Source: Syncephalis plumigaleata (lineage: Eukaryota; Zoopagomycota; Zoopagomycetes; Zoopagales; Piptocephalidaceae). From it: a stretch of 64,000 nucleotides of DNA. Numbering within the stretch: position 1 is the stretch's first letter; every line of letters begins with the position of its first letter. Where the stretch lies: NCBI GenBank assembly GCA_025201365.1, contig JAIXMF010000031.1:1-64000 (forward strand). Direction: 5' to 3'. A model generated the notes under the pieces. It did not search any database. It was not told where the DNA came from and saw only the letters and a list, made by a program, of their open reading frames with translations. Both the position numbers and the translations under genes were made by a program. Positions 1-10,662 of this stretch are shown in pieces.

Positions 1-500
1 TAGGTGCTAAACAATAACGAACAAGAATTGAACAAGAAGAAAAGAAGACTACAACTACGAAAGAGTAGAATATAAGTCGTAGAAAAGATAAACGATAATA
101 GAATTAAGAAATCCTGATATTGATACTGATGATGATAGTGATGTAGTTATAATGTCACGTGATATATAAACTAATTGTGTGTGTCATGATGACCATTCAA
201 CAAGCAATTATACGAATAGGCAACAATAACAACAATAACAAATGAAATGTTGGCTATCTCAAAGGAAAGGGGCGATATTGTTTACAACTGGTAACTTTTG
301 TTATTTCTTCCTCTTTCTTCCTCTCTCTCTCTCTCTCTTCTATAAGCCGCGCCTCTTTTCTTTCTACGTCGCAGTGATCATACCTCTTCGTCTCGCCTCG
401 TCTTTTTACTAACTCTTTTTTCTCCTCTACGCGTTTACGCTTATTACCTCGTTACTTTATTCCTTTGTCTTGATCTGACTGCTTACTTATTGATTAAGCC
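1..500. other. Upstream region of the H2A.Z gene; no gene seen
   Basis: No coding frame is convincing here. The last 200 bases are strongly pyrimidine-rich on the plus strand (CT runs around 311-345), like the leaders of other genes in this window. They are probably the promoter and 5' UTR of the histone gene starting at 501. Confidence 0.5.
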
Positions 501-1140
501 ATGGTGAGTATTGTTTACTTCATCGTCTGTTTACATACCTATGGACTAACTGTGTTATCTATGAATTCTACTAGTCGAATCCACGTCCAATCCACAACGC
601 AGGCAAGGCTAGTGCCGATCCTACAAAGCGTCAAGTAGCGTTGACCCGTGCTGCTCGTGCCGGACTTCAGGTAAGTTGTACGATGTGATCGACGATCACT
701 AGCGTTGTCGTTACCGCATAATATTCACTTTTGCCTCCTAGTTCCCTGTAGGTCGTATTCATCGTTACCTTAAACGACGCACCATGAACAATCTACGAGT
801 TGGCGCTAGTGCGGCAGTCTACGCGGCAGCTATCATGGAGTACTTGACCGCGGAAGTACTCGAATTGGCAGGTAATGCCAGTAAGGATCTCAAGGTAAAG
901 CGTATTACACCGCGCCATCTCCAGTTGGCTATTAGAGGCGACGAGGAATTGGATTCATTAATTCGGGCTACCATCGCTGGTGGTGGTGTGATGCCGGTAA
1001 GTAACACTAGTCGCGCTAATGGACAACAATGGAACAATCAACGAGTAACTAATCATGTTTCTACTATTGCCACTCATTAGTATATCCATAAGAGTTTACT
1101 GAACAAACCAAAGATGAAGAAAGCAGGCGGTACCATCTAA
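501..1140 (+). CDS. HTZ1: Histone variant H2A.Z
   Basis: This encodes the H2A.Z variant, which replaces H2A in nucleosomes near promoters. Four exons read 501-503, 575-670, 742-996 and 1081-1140 and give about 137 residues. The first coding exon is just the ATG. The core histone fold is nearly identical to known H2[15 protein letters not shown], then [37 protein letters not shown] and the H2A.Z-type docking end [14 protein letters not shown], which separates it from canonical H2A. The N-terminal tail is poor in the usual GK acetylation repeats. The L1 loop reads [11 protein letters not shown] where other H2A.Z proteins have a TSHG-like loop. All introns are short with GTRAGT donors. The family call is secure. 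Confidence 0.95.
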
Positions 1141-1662
1141 TTAAACCTAGGTTCAATAGTCTGAAACGTAATAGGAAGAAATAGACCATACGCTCCTTTA
1201 TATCCGCTGTAGACGCGATGTAAATCCTTTCTCTCACTCTCTCACTCTCTCTGTCTCTGTCTCTCTCTCCCTCCTTCCTATCTCTTTGCTTTTCCTCTTT
1301 CTTTCCTTCTTTCCTTCTTTCTCCCTTCTGGGTTATGTGTGATATAAGTGAAGGTATAACCCTTCAGAGAAGAACATCAAAAAAGCAATGGAGTCTGTTT
1401 TCTTTATTGTTGCGCTTATTGAGTAATATTCATCCACCATTTGCATACGTTGTTTGTTGTGAATGGATTGTAAAGCCAATTTAAATGTAATATCAAGTGT
1501 GTCCCTATTGTAAATAGTTTACATTATTAGACAAGCAATAACAGTAATAGTAATGCTATTGGTTGTCATACTATAGTATAAAGGATAGTCATTTATTTGG
1601 TTGCATCTATACTGTAGATAGATGATAATGGCGATGATGATGATGATGATGATGATGGTGAC

Positions 1663-2631
1663 TTAATTGGGGTCTGCATATGCAGCTCTGCCATGATCCT
1701 AATACATAACAAGGATAATAGATTAGCTATTACGAATGATACTCGATGTAAGCAGCTACTTACACTAATGATACAAATGTGATCCAAATCTCTAAAGTAT
1801 TCATTGTAGTCCAAAGCGTAACTATTCAATAAAGATGTGTATTTAGCAATGGTAATATACTACAATGTAACTATGTAGTTGTACTCGATTATTACTTACC
1901 CCACAACGAAACTATCTGGAATGGCGAAGCCAACATAGTCGGGAATATAGCCATTGGAGAGTGGCGTCTTCTTTAGTAGTAGACTGGTCACTCGAACGGA
2001 TTTTGGTGAGAATTCATTAAGCTTATTAAGTAGCTTAACCATGGTACGACCAGTATCGATGATATCCTCGACAATAAGCACGTTCTATGACAATATTGGT
2101 AAGCAATCTATATACAGCAATATATAGAAAGGTAGCATAGTAGTGATAATTACCTTGCCTTGAATATCCTTTAACTCGCTCTCGCTTAGAGATACGCGTA
2201 CATCACCGGTGGATGAGTCGTTATGATAACTCTTGACCTTAATGAACTCTAGATGCAATGGTACGGAATGGCCTAGACCCGTATTGAGCTTCTTGATGCA
2301 ATTGACCAAGTCGGCAAAGAATTGGTGTCCTCCCTTTAGGACGCAACAAACGATAAGCGGACCATCCGAGTCGTCGACAATCAACTTGGCCAAACGTTCG
2401 ATTCGATCCTATATACATGCATATATATATATACATATATATATCGTATAAGCGCAATTTTGATTAACATGATATTTATATGCAAATTGATATTGTTCTA
2501 CTCACCATAATAATACCATGAGGAATAAGAATACTATCGAGATCTTTGCTATAGTGTGGCGGAATCACAAAGTGATCCAACGAGTAACGGAAGGAATCGG
2601 CCGTCACGTCAATCCAGCTTGAAGGATTCAT
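1663..2631 (-). CDS. HPRT1: Hypoxanthine-guanine phosphoribosyltransferase (human-type HPRT)
   Basis: The enzyme joins hypoxanthine or guanine to PRPP to make IMP or GMP in purine salvage, in the cytosol. Five exons (2631-2506, 2408-2154, 2084-1900, 1821-1764, 1698-1663) give about 219 residues, close to the usual 218. Visible motifs are the [12 protein letters not shown] segment, the flexible loop around [11 protein letters not shown], the PRPP-binding loop [14 protein letters not shown], the base-contacting [27 protein letters not shown] and a short C-terminal [13 protein letters not shown]. It follows animal HPRT along its whole length rather than the short, divergent Hpt1 type of budding yeast. 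The final exon was placed because its frame matches the HPRT C-terminus. A GAT microsatellite follows the stop codon. Confidence 0.93.
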
Positions 2632-3198
2632 CTTGTTCGTGTAAGGTATAGATAAGCAACAGCAAACTTGAACCAGCTAACTAACTAAAAAAAGAAAGAC
2701 CTAGCAAGGAAAGAAGAGAAAAGGCAGCGGCAAATGGTTGCGTCCGTGTATGTGTGCGGTATTTTTTTTTATTTTTTCCTTCCTGGTAAACTGGCTTATA
2801 TGTGTAACCATCATCAATAGAGCGACGATAATGATAAACGGTTCTATTAGGATAATAATAATAATAATAAAGGAAATAATACAACGAATGAGTTGATAAT
2901 GTTTAGATGGTTAAGATTCTTGATTCTTCATTGTATTGTCATGCATCTACATTGATCATACGGTATGACACGAAGAGAGATAGTACATCATTACATCATT
3001 CACGTACAAGTAGAATATCCCGCATTGCACTAGTATCGATGATGATTGGTCCAACTGTTATGCATTAGATGTTCACGTCCACAGCCGTTTGATGCAGCTG
3101 ACCACTTGTACAAGCAGCGCCTTCCTTTATATCTGTGCCTTGACTCGTGGCGTATACGAGTGGCGTACTTTTCAACTTCGTCTCCTACTGCTCACCGT
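2632..3198. other. Intergenic region between HPRT and the membrane-protein gene
   Basis: The two flanking genes diverge from here. The region holds short T runs and an AAT repeat near 2850-2870. The frame that opens into the next gene has no ATG before 3199. No RNA gene or other element was seen. Confidence 0.4.
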
Positions 3199-4395
3199 AT
3201 GCTTATTACTCGCAACCTCTTAATATTGCTTATTATCTCTCTATTCTTCCCTGTAATAATCGAACTCGTGATGCGACCCTACTACAATGATACGCTATGT
3301 CATTCAAGTACCAATATCCACGATTGCAGCGAAAGCAACTACTACGTGGCATCGACCATATTCTGTCTGGTCACCGAGACAATATCGACTTCCGTTGGAT
3401 TGGGCGTGCTCTTCTATCGCTGGTATAATGGACTATCCATCAAGTTGCTACGTCGAATAGACGGCTACTGGATACCCGTGCCAATGGATAGCCTACTCGT
3501 CGTTATTCTGCTGGCCGGTGTTCTACGTATTATTAAATACATACTCTTGCTGAGCGACCAGCCTCACAGTTGGGCATTCCGCGAATCTATCCATACACTT
3601 ACCATCGCCATGACACTATTCCCGCAACTGCTCTTCACCATGGGCATCATCACAAGTTTGCCGCCTATGTTGACGCGACAATCGACACAAAGCGTGCTCC
3701 GATTGTTTCAACGAGCAACGAAAGGCTACCCGGTCAACGAAATGCTGGAATCGGCACAGCCACGAAGTCATGATGACCAAGGACTACTGCCATCAGCGAA
3801 TAAGTTATACGTGCCATCAATGTCGGCGGTTTTCTGGTTCGGTGTCGGCTTTTCCATTTACTTGTACATTGGCAACACTATATTTGCACTAGGAGTCGGT
3901 ATCACCGAGGATACAAATGAGCCGGGCAACTTTGCGATAATTAGCACTCTCCTGGCCATATCAATGTGTCTTACCATGTTCATACTACTTATTGTAAATA
4001 GTTATTATTGCTATGGCGTCTATCACGTTCTACGCCAGCACTTGACGAAGTCGTACTTGCAAGAGCAGCGAAATGATGAAATGGACGTCGTATCCCGTTT
4101 ACGTAACATCTTTCTCACGCTATTCACCGTGCTTACCCTTACACTTGGCTACACGCTGACTAGTGCCTATAGACGTACAGGCGGTAGTACACCGCTTCCA
4201 TGGCGTATATTCGTACTGGTATTCTACTTTGGCATTTTATATCCAGGTGCACAACTCTATATTAACCATATCATTGCCCATCATTCTGTTGCTCAAGCAC
4301 ATCGAATACGAGGCAACGTCATCACCAGCGGCGGTAGATTGAATAGAACGGAAATGACCTCGGACAACCCGCCAACTAGTCCGCGTATCAATTAA
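3199..4395 (+). CDS. Orphan multi-pass membrane protein (about eight TM segments)
   Basis: This is a single-exon gene of 398 residues counted from the first true ATG at 3199. The same open frame extends upstream to about 3046 but only through non-ATG codons. Hydrophobic stretches suggest seven or eight membrane helices: one right after the start (LLILLIISLFFPVIIELV), four more before residue 250, then three in the second half separated by a loop carrying TKSYLQEQRNDEMD. The C-terminal tail is short and polar. I do not recognise the family. The layout resembles a fungal receptor-like or sensor protein, but no GPCR signature is visible. It has no clear similarity to the six/seven-TM gene at 43475-44287. 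Absence of introns is unusual for this window. Confidence 0.75.
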   Translation: MLITRNLLILLIISLFFPVIIELVMRPYYNDTLCHSSTNIHDCSESNYYVASTIFCLVTETISTSVGLGVLFYRWYNGLSIKLLRRIDGYWIPVPMDSLLVVILLAGVLRIIKYILLLSDQPHSWAFRESIHTLTIAMTLFPQLLFTMGIITSLPPMLTRQSTQSVLRLFQRATKGYPVNEMLESAQPRSHDDQGLLPSANKLYVPSMSAVFWFGVGFSIYLYIGNTIFALGVGITEDTNEPGNFAIISTLLAISMCLTMFILLIVNSYYCYGVYHVLRQHLTKSYLQEQRNDEMDVVSRLRNIFLTLFTVLTLTLGYTLTSAYRRTGGSTPLPWRIFVLVFYFGILYPGAQLYINHIIAHHSVAQAHRIRGNVITSGGRLNRTEMTSDNPPTSPRIN

Positions 4396-4698
4396 TCGAT
4401 CGTTAATAGTAGCACATCAATAGCTGTTTCAATAATAATAATAATAAAATAAAGCATTTGTATTTGTTATTCTACAATATGTAGGAGTGATGTAATAGCT
4501 GACAAGAATACTGGAATCTGTCATTAGACGATATCATACGGACACAACAATAATGCGCGGAATAAACCGTTAATACGCCGAGCATTGTGACACACACGAT
4601 CTCCATTTCGTTGATTACGAACAACAAAACGCCTGTCGAATAACTCGTGTTCTATTATTTTACTTTTGTTGCTCTTACTACTAATCCTCTAATTAACT

Positions 4699-5500
4699 AT
4701 GAGCTCGTTGAAGATCGGCACGCTTCTCATTCGCACCATTGCGAAACCGAGTAAGTAGGCCTGCTCTTTACTTACTTCCATTCTCCTAAGTGCTCTATTC
4801 CGCCCTTTAGTTGCTGCTCGGATAAAGGTATACACAAAAACTCATCCTAGATTCAAGGAAGCGTGCATTTCCATGGCACAAGTAAGTGGGCTCATCCTCT
4901 TGCACCGCACAGCATTGCCATAACACGTCAGCACTACGCGTAGGCTATGCATCGTTTCGAGTTGAACCTGAAAATGAAGTTCTTAGGCTATAAGAAAGAA
5001 ACGATACGACCGCTGAATGATGCCAGGTAAATAGGCCATCCAGTTATGACGTACAATATAACCGTTGTAGCTAACTACTGCCTAGAGCAATAGAGGCGGG
5101 CACTAATTTCCTTAGTGAAGCATTTCTGTTTTCAGTGGCTTCAGGTGTAATTCTATTCGAAGCAACACGGTATGCGATTAAGAGACAGCATTACAATCAT
5201 GCACTACGCAGTTTACTAATTGATTTGTAAAGAACAAAGCGTATTGGACACGCGAAACAGCAAGCGATCGAGGATAGGATATCGACATTACGCGAGAATA
5301 TTAATGAACTCCAACTTGCTTTGGAGGAGGAACGCGAGCGGAATGTTGCCATACTAGCAGAAGTAAATGGCTTACGGAAGAATAGCGACACCATACAGCG
5401 AGTACTCGAGAAAGTGCTACATAATCAATTACAAAACACGATTTCAGTAGTTACATCCGATGGTTATCCGAATGAGAGCGAATCTAGAATCATTACATAA
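4699..5500 (+). CDS. OPA3: OPA3-like protein
   Basis: OPA3 proteins sit at the mitochondrial membrane and affect organelle shape and lipid metabolism; their biochemistry is unsettled. Five exons (4699-4750, 4811-4881, 4944-5026, 5086-5169, 5233-5500) encode about 185 residues. The N-terminus has the typical LKIGTLLIRTIAKPIAARIK segment. It is followed by a histidine-containing HPRFKEACISMAQAMHRFE stretch, then the hydrophobic LSEAFLFSVASGVILFEATR segment that marks the family. The last 80 residues form a charged coiled coil rich in E, R and L, and end in a Ser-rich tail. Exon phases agree throughout. Confidence 0.85.
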
Positions 5501-5787
5501 ATATACGAGCACCTAACATACATACTGCCTATATTACTTACCAATAAATACTGTTATACTTTTAGTTTCTAGTAACTTGCTGTCGCATTGCCACATGACA
5601 AAGCATTCGCAACAAGTGTGTCTACCAAGTCATCTTCCTTATAGGAGATATGAGCTCACGAATTGCGTGTTTACTTTAATATCAAGTTGAATAGACTATG
5701 GTAGGATGATGGAAATAAGCATAGTAAATGGTATGAAGCAATGGACAGCTTGTCTTTATTGCTATGTGTATAATGGTAGTGAAATGG
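5501..5787. other. OPA3 3' flank
   Basis: AT-rich intergenic sequence up to the start of the large repeat. No gene was seen. Confidence 0.3.
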
Positions 5788-7605
5788 AATAAATGACTTG
5801 CATTACTGATAGAAATGTCGGAATAGTAGAATGAGTAATGTAGAATGGAATGAGTGTATGGAACGATTGATACTAGATGAAAGAGAGGAACAAGTAGGCT
5901 AAGATACAATGCTGATTTGACGGGTAGAAGATAATGAAGCAATGATGGGATAGGAAGGGATAGAATAGAATGAGGAGTAATTTAAATGGTATACAACAAT
6001 GACATGTCGATATATATCAAATTGATTCATGTTTATTAATATTGCTAGTGGATACTTGTCAATGATGGATGGCAATGAGTGTTGGCAATAAGCATTGGCA
6101 TGGTTGATTATCCCGGTATACTGTTGTTATTGTTGAATATTAGTTGATTGACATTTAGAATGGGAATTAGTACATATTGTCTGGATGTTGTCACTTGCAT
6201 TAGCAATGAATAGAAATGTCAACTTACCGAATAGAATGGAAATAGAGTGTAGTCAATATCGTTGACAGTTGGATGTTCTAATTGTAATGTTGTTAGTATA
6301 TCGTAATAAATGAACTTACCTGTAGTTGATAACTATGAATGAATGAATAAAGCAATAAAGTGTTAAGATATGTTATGTCCCCATCATATCCACACCGCAC
6401 CACTGCCATTTTAGTGGGAGCAAGTGCAATGCTGAATCGGTTGGATAGCCTTGCGACAAGTATACCACTATACTGCCGAATGCTAGTGCGATAACATTCA
6501 GCAATAAAACTACGGGGGCTGGCATATGGTCCACTCATTACAAATGGCCATACACCACATTGGCAGTATGAATGGCATCGGAGGCTGACCAATTACCACC
6601 ACTGCCAATGTTACCGCTCCGTAGCGGTTCATAATACAGTCAACCGAACGCATTCGAGGGATCAGCAAATAAGCAAAATTATTCAATTATAAATAAGCTA
6701 ATGGGACATAACATAATAAATAGATGAATTATAATGATGCAAAGCGATGATATTGATGTACGAGCAAAGATTATAAGATAATGCAAGTAGAAGAAATAGC
6801 AAGACACACAGACGTGATAAAGCAAAAACAGCAATAAAATGTAATAGCGTAGACATTAAGTATTAGATATAAGTAAACATACATTGAATTAAAGTAGTAT
6901 TGGAACAGAACAATACAGATAAGAATGAATAGAAATACATGGTTATATTACTGATTGAATAGGATAGCGCGAATAAAGAATAATTAAACATACGCAAAAC
7001 ATATCACTAAGTAAGGTTAGTCACCATAATACCAAGTAAACTAGACTCCTTCACCAGCGAAGGCAGCAACATGATAGTCAAATATCATGGCAAAGCGTCG
7101 TTTAAATGATATTATGGTGGCAAATGATCTCAAACACATATCAATATAGAATAAAGATACATGTTCAAGTATTTGCAAACTGATACATTTCATAATACTC
7201 GCATAATAGAGAGGCTACCCAGCTACATTAACAACTGAATGACCTGTAGAGACAATGGCGCAACATACCCCTTTTCCTCGGAAACTTAATGCAAACTCCC
7301 GAAGTGCAGATGCAGACCCACCATTGCTTTGCAGTAGCTTTATATTATACAAATATGTGAATGTCCGCAAGCAAGTAGCGTAGAAGACCGACACCCGTTA
7401 CAGGTACCGACATCACACTGAGCTGAAAAAAGTCAACTACGCTCATTACCACACTCAGCGCTACGCTATACGCAAACAGTTTACAGAGCACTGACCTATT
7501 CTACTATGTGTATGTTTAAACAACGAAAGACAAAAGGGAAAGTAAAGATGATGAATGATGAGTGAAGCGAAGAGTAAAGAGAAAGAGAAAGAGGTGGATA
7601 GTGGG
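5788..7605. repeat. Large non-coding dispersed repeat, copy 1
   Basis: This 1.8 kb segment recurs in the same orientation at 23777-25890. Matching runs include the ATGTCGGAATAGTAGAATGA block (5815 and 23807), the TTATTAATATTGCTAGTGGA block (6031 and 24019) and a closing block around GAATGTCCGCAAGCAAGTAG (7358 and 25092). By eye roughly nine bases in ten agree in aligned parts. This copy has about 190 extra bases around 6720-6950. No long frame is open in either copy, and no terminal repeats were found at the outer edges. It could be a non-autonomous mobile element, a duplicated non-coding RNA locus or a replication or centromere-type repeat. Confidence 0.75.
6369..6715. repeat. Segment bounded by inverted repeats inside repeat copy 1
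   Basis: The 13-base end TATGTTATGTCCC (6369-6381) appears inverted at 6703-6715, enclosing 347 bases. The interior holds short self-complementary arms such as CCGCTCCGTAGCGG near 6625. The matching segment in copy 2 (24349-24636) keeps the ends but differs much more inside than the flanks do. This is compatible with a small hairpin-ended element or a structured RNA region. Confidence 0.5.
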
Positions 7606-8286
7606 ATAGCCCTTATCGATAAAGGGTATATTGACCTGCTACGTGCGCTTCTCTGATTGGCTGATTATCACAGGACACCAAAGAGACGATAAGGCCTTCT
7701 TATTTAGTAAGATTGGTTTCACTAATACTGATAGCTGTCCGTCCTTGGATTTACAGGATCAAACGACCTAACTTGCGTTCTACCTAGTTGGGTATGCAAT
7801 GCCGTGGTTACACCGTGCTAAAAGAACTAGTATGGAAATAGGGGTAGTAGCAACGCGTTGTTGCAACATGTACATAAGCGTGCATGGCCCGTGCGATATA
7901 CCTGTCCTTATTAACCAATCATAATAAAATATTATTTATTAAATAAAGTAGGCTACGGCCTAGAGTTATAATATTAATAAGTGGCGCTAGAACTTAGCGA
8001 GATAGCCACTCATAGTGAACAAGCTAATCGTTCGTACGCAATCACCGCGTAGTAGCGTCTTTATGTGATAATAGCGCTCGTAGCAAGAATAGCAGCTTAA
8101 TTCTGTGCGGATTGCAACCTCATTGGCCGAGAAGTGAGACATAGCGGCCCAATGATTGATTTTATTTACCCGGCTCTTCCGCCTTTTCTATGACAAATAA
8201 CGCCTTTGTTTTCTTTTCACTTCTATCACACGGTCATCTTTCTTAATAAGCAAATTAACGCGTTACGCTACTATTATTTATCAATC
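7606..8286. other. Upstream region of the micro-exon kinase
   Basis: About 680 bases separate the repeat from the kinase start codon. A CCAAT-like TGATTGGCTGATT box lies near 7656, and AT-rich sequence follows around 7925. No gene was seen. The pyrimidine-rich stretch just before 8287 is probably the 5' UTR. Confidence 0.35.
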
Positions 8287-10662
8287 ATGTCTATTTCTAT
8301 ATCATCTACTACCGAAAGTCTCTCCTCAGAGCACCTGAGCGATAGTTTGTACGTTAATGCACCTAAGCGCTGGAAAGAATTATCTTATGATACAAAGCGG
8401 CACATGATCGGATGGGTGGAGATTCGTGACGCCAAGACCACAGGTACGTACCGCTAGCGTTTGTACGAATGACTACTAATCAATACATAGAATACAAAGA
8501 ATATATGCTGCCGGTAGACACAACGGTTGAGATCGGGCCCAGCAGTACGGAGCCGTAAGTTCTATTATGTTATTAAAACTTCCGTATATGCTAATGATAT
8601 CTCCGTTCTAAATAGCGATTGCCGAATCAATATTGGTGGGCCACCGGACGCCTACTTTGAGTTAGTGGCGGTAAGTCAATAGTGGCTGCTTCACAAGTAT
8701 ATCGCTAACTATAGTATACGCTGATAAATTACACTGTAGACCCGCAATGGCATTACTTTTAAGGTAGGCAACATACTAAAGCATTTATTACTAATACTAA
8801 CACCATAACTAGAACAACCAGCACCCGTCTATATATAGTAAGTTACGCACACTATCCAATACATGATGGCTTATACGATATGTAGTCGAAGGAGAAAGAG
8901 TGGACGTTGACTACGTGGGATTGCTTCCGAACAAGTGCCACGTCACCATTCCCGGATGCAAAAGTAAGTTAGCAGCTAATACAATCTACGGCCGTCATTA
9001 ATCATACCTGTATTGATAGCAACGTTCGTCGTGCACGAGTTGCAGCCGACGAGAGTCAATGAGAATATCAACGACGAAGAGTTCAAGGAGGTAAGTTATA
9101 GTATGATCTGAAGATAGCGATATTAACGAGCATTACATTATAGTGGGCGGAGAACAAATTCATTATGACTGAGACAAGACTGGGAGAGTAAGTGCTTTAT
9201 GAATGCTCATATTGACGAAGAGCGAACTAACGCTAATTATCTAGGGGAGGACAGGGAGCTGTCCACCTGGGCATTGATCGCCGTACTGAAGAGTACGTTG
9301 CGATCAAATCCTTCCGAGGCGGTAATGACCATGATGCCGCTGCCCAGGAGGTGAGCATACTGGAGGCGCTGCGTGGCTACCCCTACTTCATTCAGATGGT
9401 CGATACATGCATCACCTCCCGTAATACGTATATTGTGCTCCAGCATGCCTGGGGAGATCTGGACCGTTACATTGACCTTCATGTAACGGTTCCAGAAGAA
9501 TGTGCAAAGACAATATTCAAGCAATTACTAGAAGGCATCAATGTAAGTTGCATTATGATTAATAACACGATAGAATACTAATTATTTATTAGATCATGCA
9601 CGACAATTACTTGGTGCATAGAGGTAAGCCATACTAATGTGTTCCTAATGCTATTACTAACATATCATTTACTACTAATGCTGTTGCACCATTAGATATT
9701 AAGGTAAGTAATAATTTATTAGCGGTATATGATATCACGGCTAACAGTGTTCTTGCTAGCCCGGCAACATCTTGTTGCTGGAGTTCAGTCAAGCGCCCAC
9801 GGCTGTTTATGCCGATTTTGGGCTGACTGAACAGCTGGTGTCACCAGTAGCGCTCATCACTAGCGTTGCTGGTACACCAGCTTACATGGCGCCGGAGGTG
9901 TTCGCTACACTCTCTGGCTGGGACATCGTCGAATCAAATGTAAAGCTATTCTATCCAGAAGTAGCACATTTACTAGATTCGGCAGCGTTTACAAAGGATG
10001 GCTATGGCAAGCCATCCGACATGTGGAGTTTGGGGATAACCCTATTCCAAATGCTCTTCGGTAAGTGACTAAATAATTATAACTTACTTTACTAATATCA
10101 ATATTATTATTAGGAGCATTTCCATTTGAATGGGGCAAAGCGTCCCATGATAAATTAGCTAACATCCTATCTATGGATGTTAGCGCTCTGAACAAGCATG
10201 GGCGCGTCAGCGATAGCTGTAAGTAAAGCAATTATTATAAATTTATTATACTAACTATTGCTTAGGTATGGAGCTCATTGGAAATCTACTTAAAGTAGAT
10301 CCCGATGAGCGCTATACGGTGGACAAAGCGCTGGAATGCGCATGGCTCACGGAGCCAGCGGTGGAGGGGGTAAGCCTATCTACCGCATCAACGGTAGAAG
10401 AGGTGAGTCGGTCTACCGAAATAACGGTAGAGCTGACGACCCCCTCTACCGAATCGGTGGTGGAAGTAATTCCACCTATCGAGCCAGCGGTGGAGGCGAG
10501 CTCACCTGCTCATTCACCACAACCCCCCAAGCGCAAGTGGCGATGGCCCGACCCTCCCACTCGCACTTACTACTCGCGCGAGGCCAAGCGAGGGCCAATT
10601 AACTACAAATGGTAAGTAAACATTTATTTCAATATATACATCACTAACATATCTTTAGTTAA
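8287..10662 (+). CDS. Protein kinase with FHA-like N-terminus, built from micro-exons
   Basis: A serine/threonine kinase of about 560 residues, assembled from about 15 exons. All core motifs are present: glycine loop GEGGQGAVHLG, VAIKSF lysine, HRDIKPGNI, DFGL, AGTPAYMAPEVF and the DMWSLGITLFQML helix. Overall it resembles CAMK/CHK2-type kinases. About 110 residues before it (EIGPS...RNGITFKNN...VTIPG) have the strand pattern of an FHA domain, but the usual phosphothreonine-binding Arg/Ser/His are not evident. The tail repeats a P-A-V-E/S-T-E theme and then has a basic PPKRKWRW patch that could be a nuclear signal. Exon 9696-9703 is only 8 bases and supplies most of D-I-K in the catalytic loop. 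Exons 8740-8763 and 8813-8837 are 24 and 25 bases. A good intron at 10612-10658 splits the last codons, so the stop is TAA at 10660-10662; reading through instead ends at 10615. Confidence 0.82.

Noticed and set aside
3046-3198. Upstream extension of the membrane-protein frame
   Set aside because: The open frame starts at a non-ATG codon; the first ATG is at 3199, directly before the first membrane segment.
7340-7500. Possible tRNA or snRNA-like fold in the right end of repeat copy 1
   Set aside because: Inverted GTAGCGTAG/CTACGC words exist, but no tRNA arms, B box or recognised snRNA motif could be made to fit.
8206-8286. N-terminal extension of the micro-exon kinase
   Set aside because: It begins with TTG rather than ATG and reads through pyrimidine-rich leader sequence; the ATG at 8287 is better.
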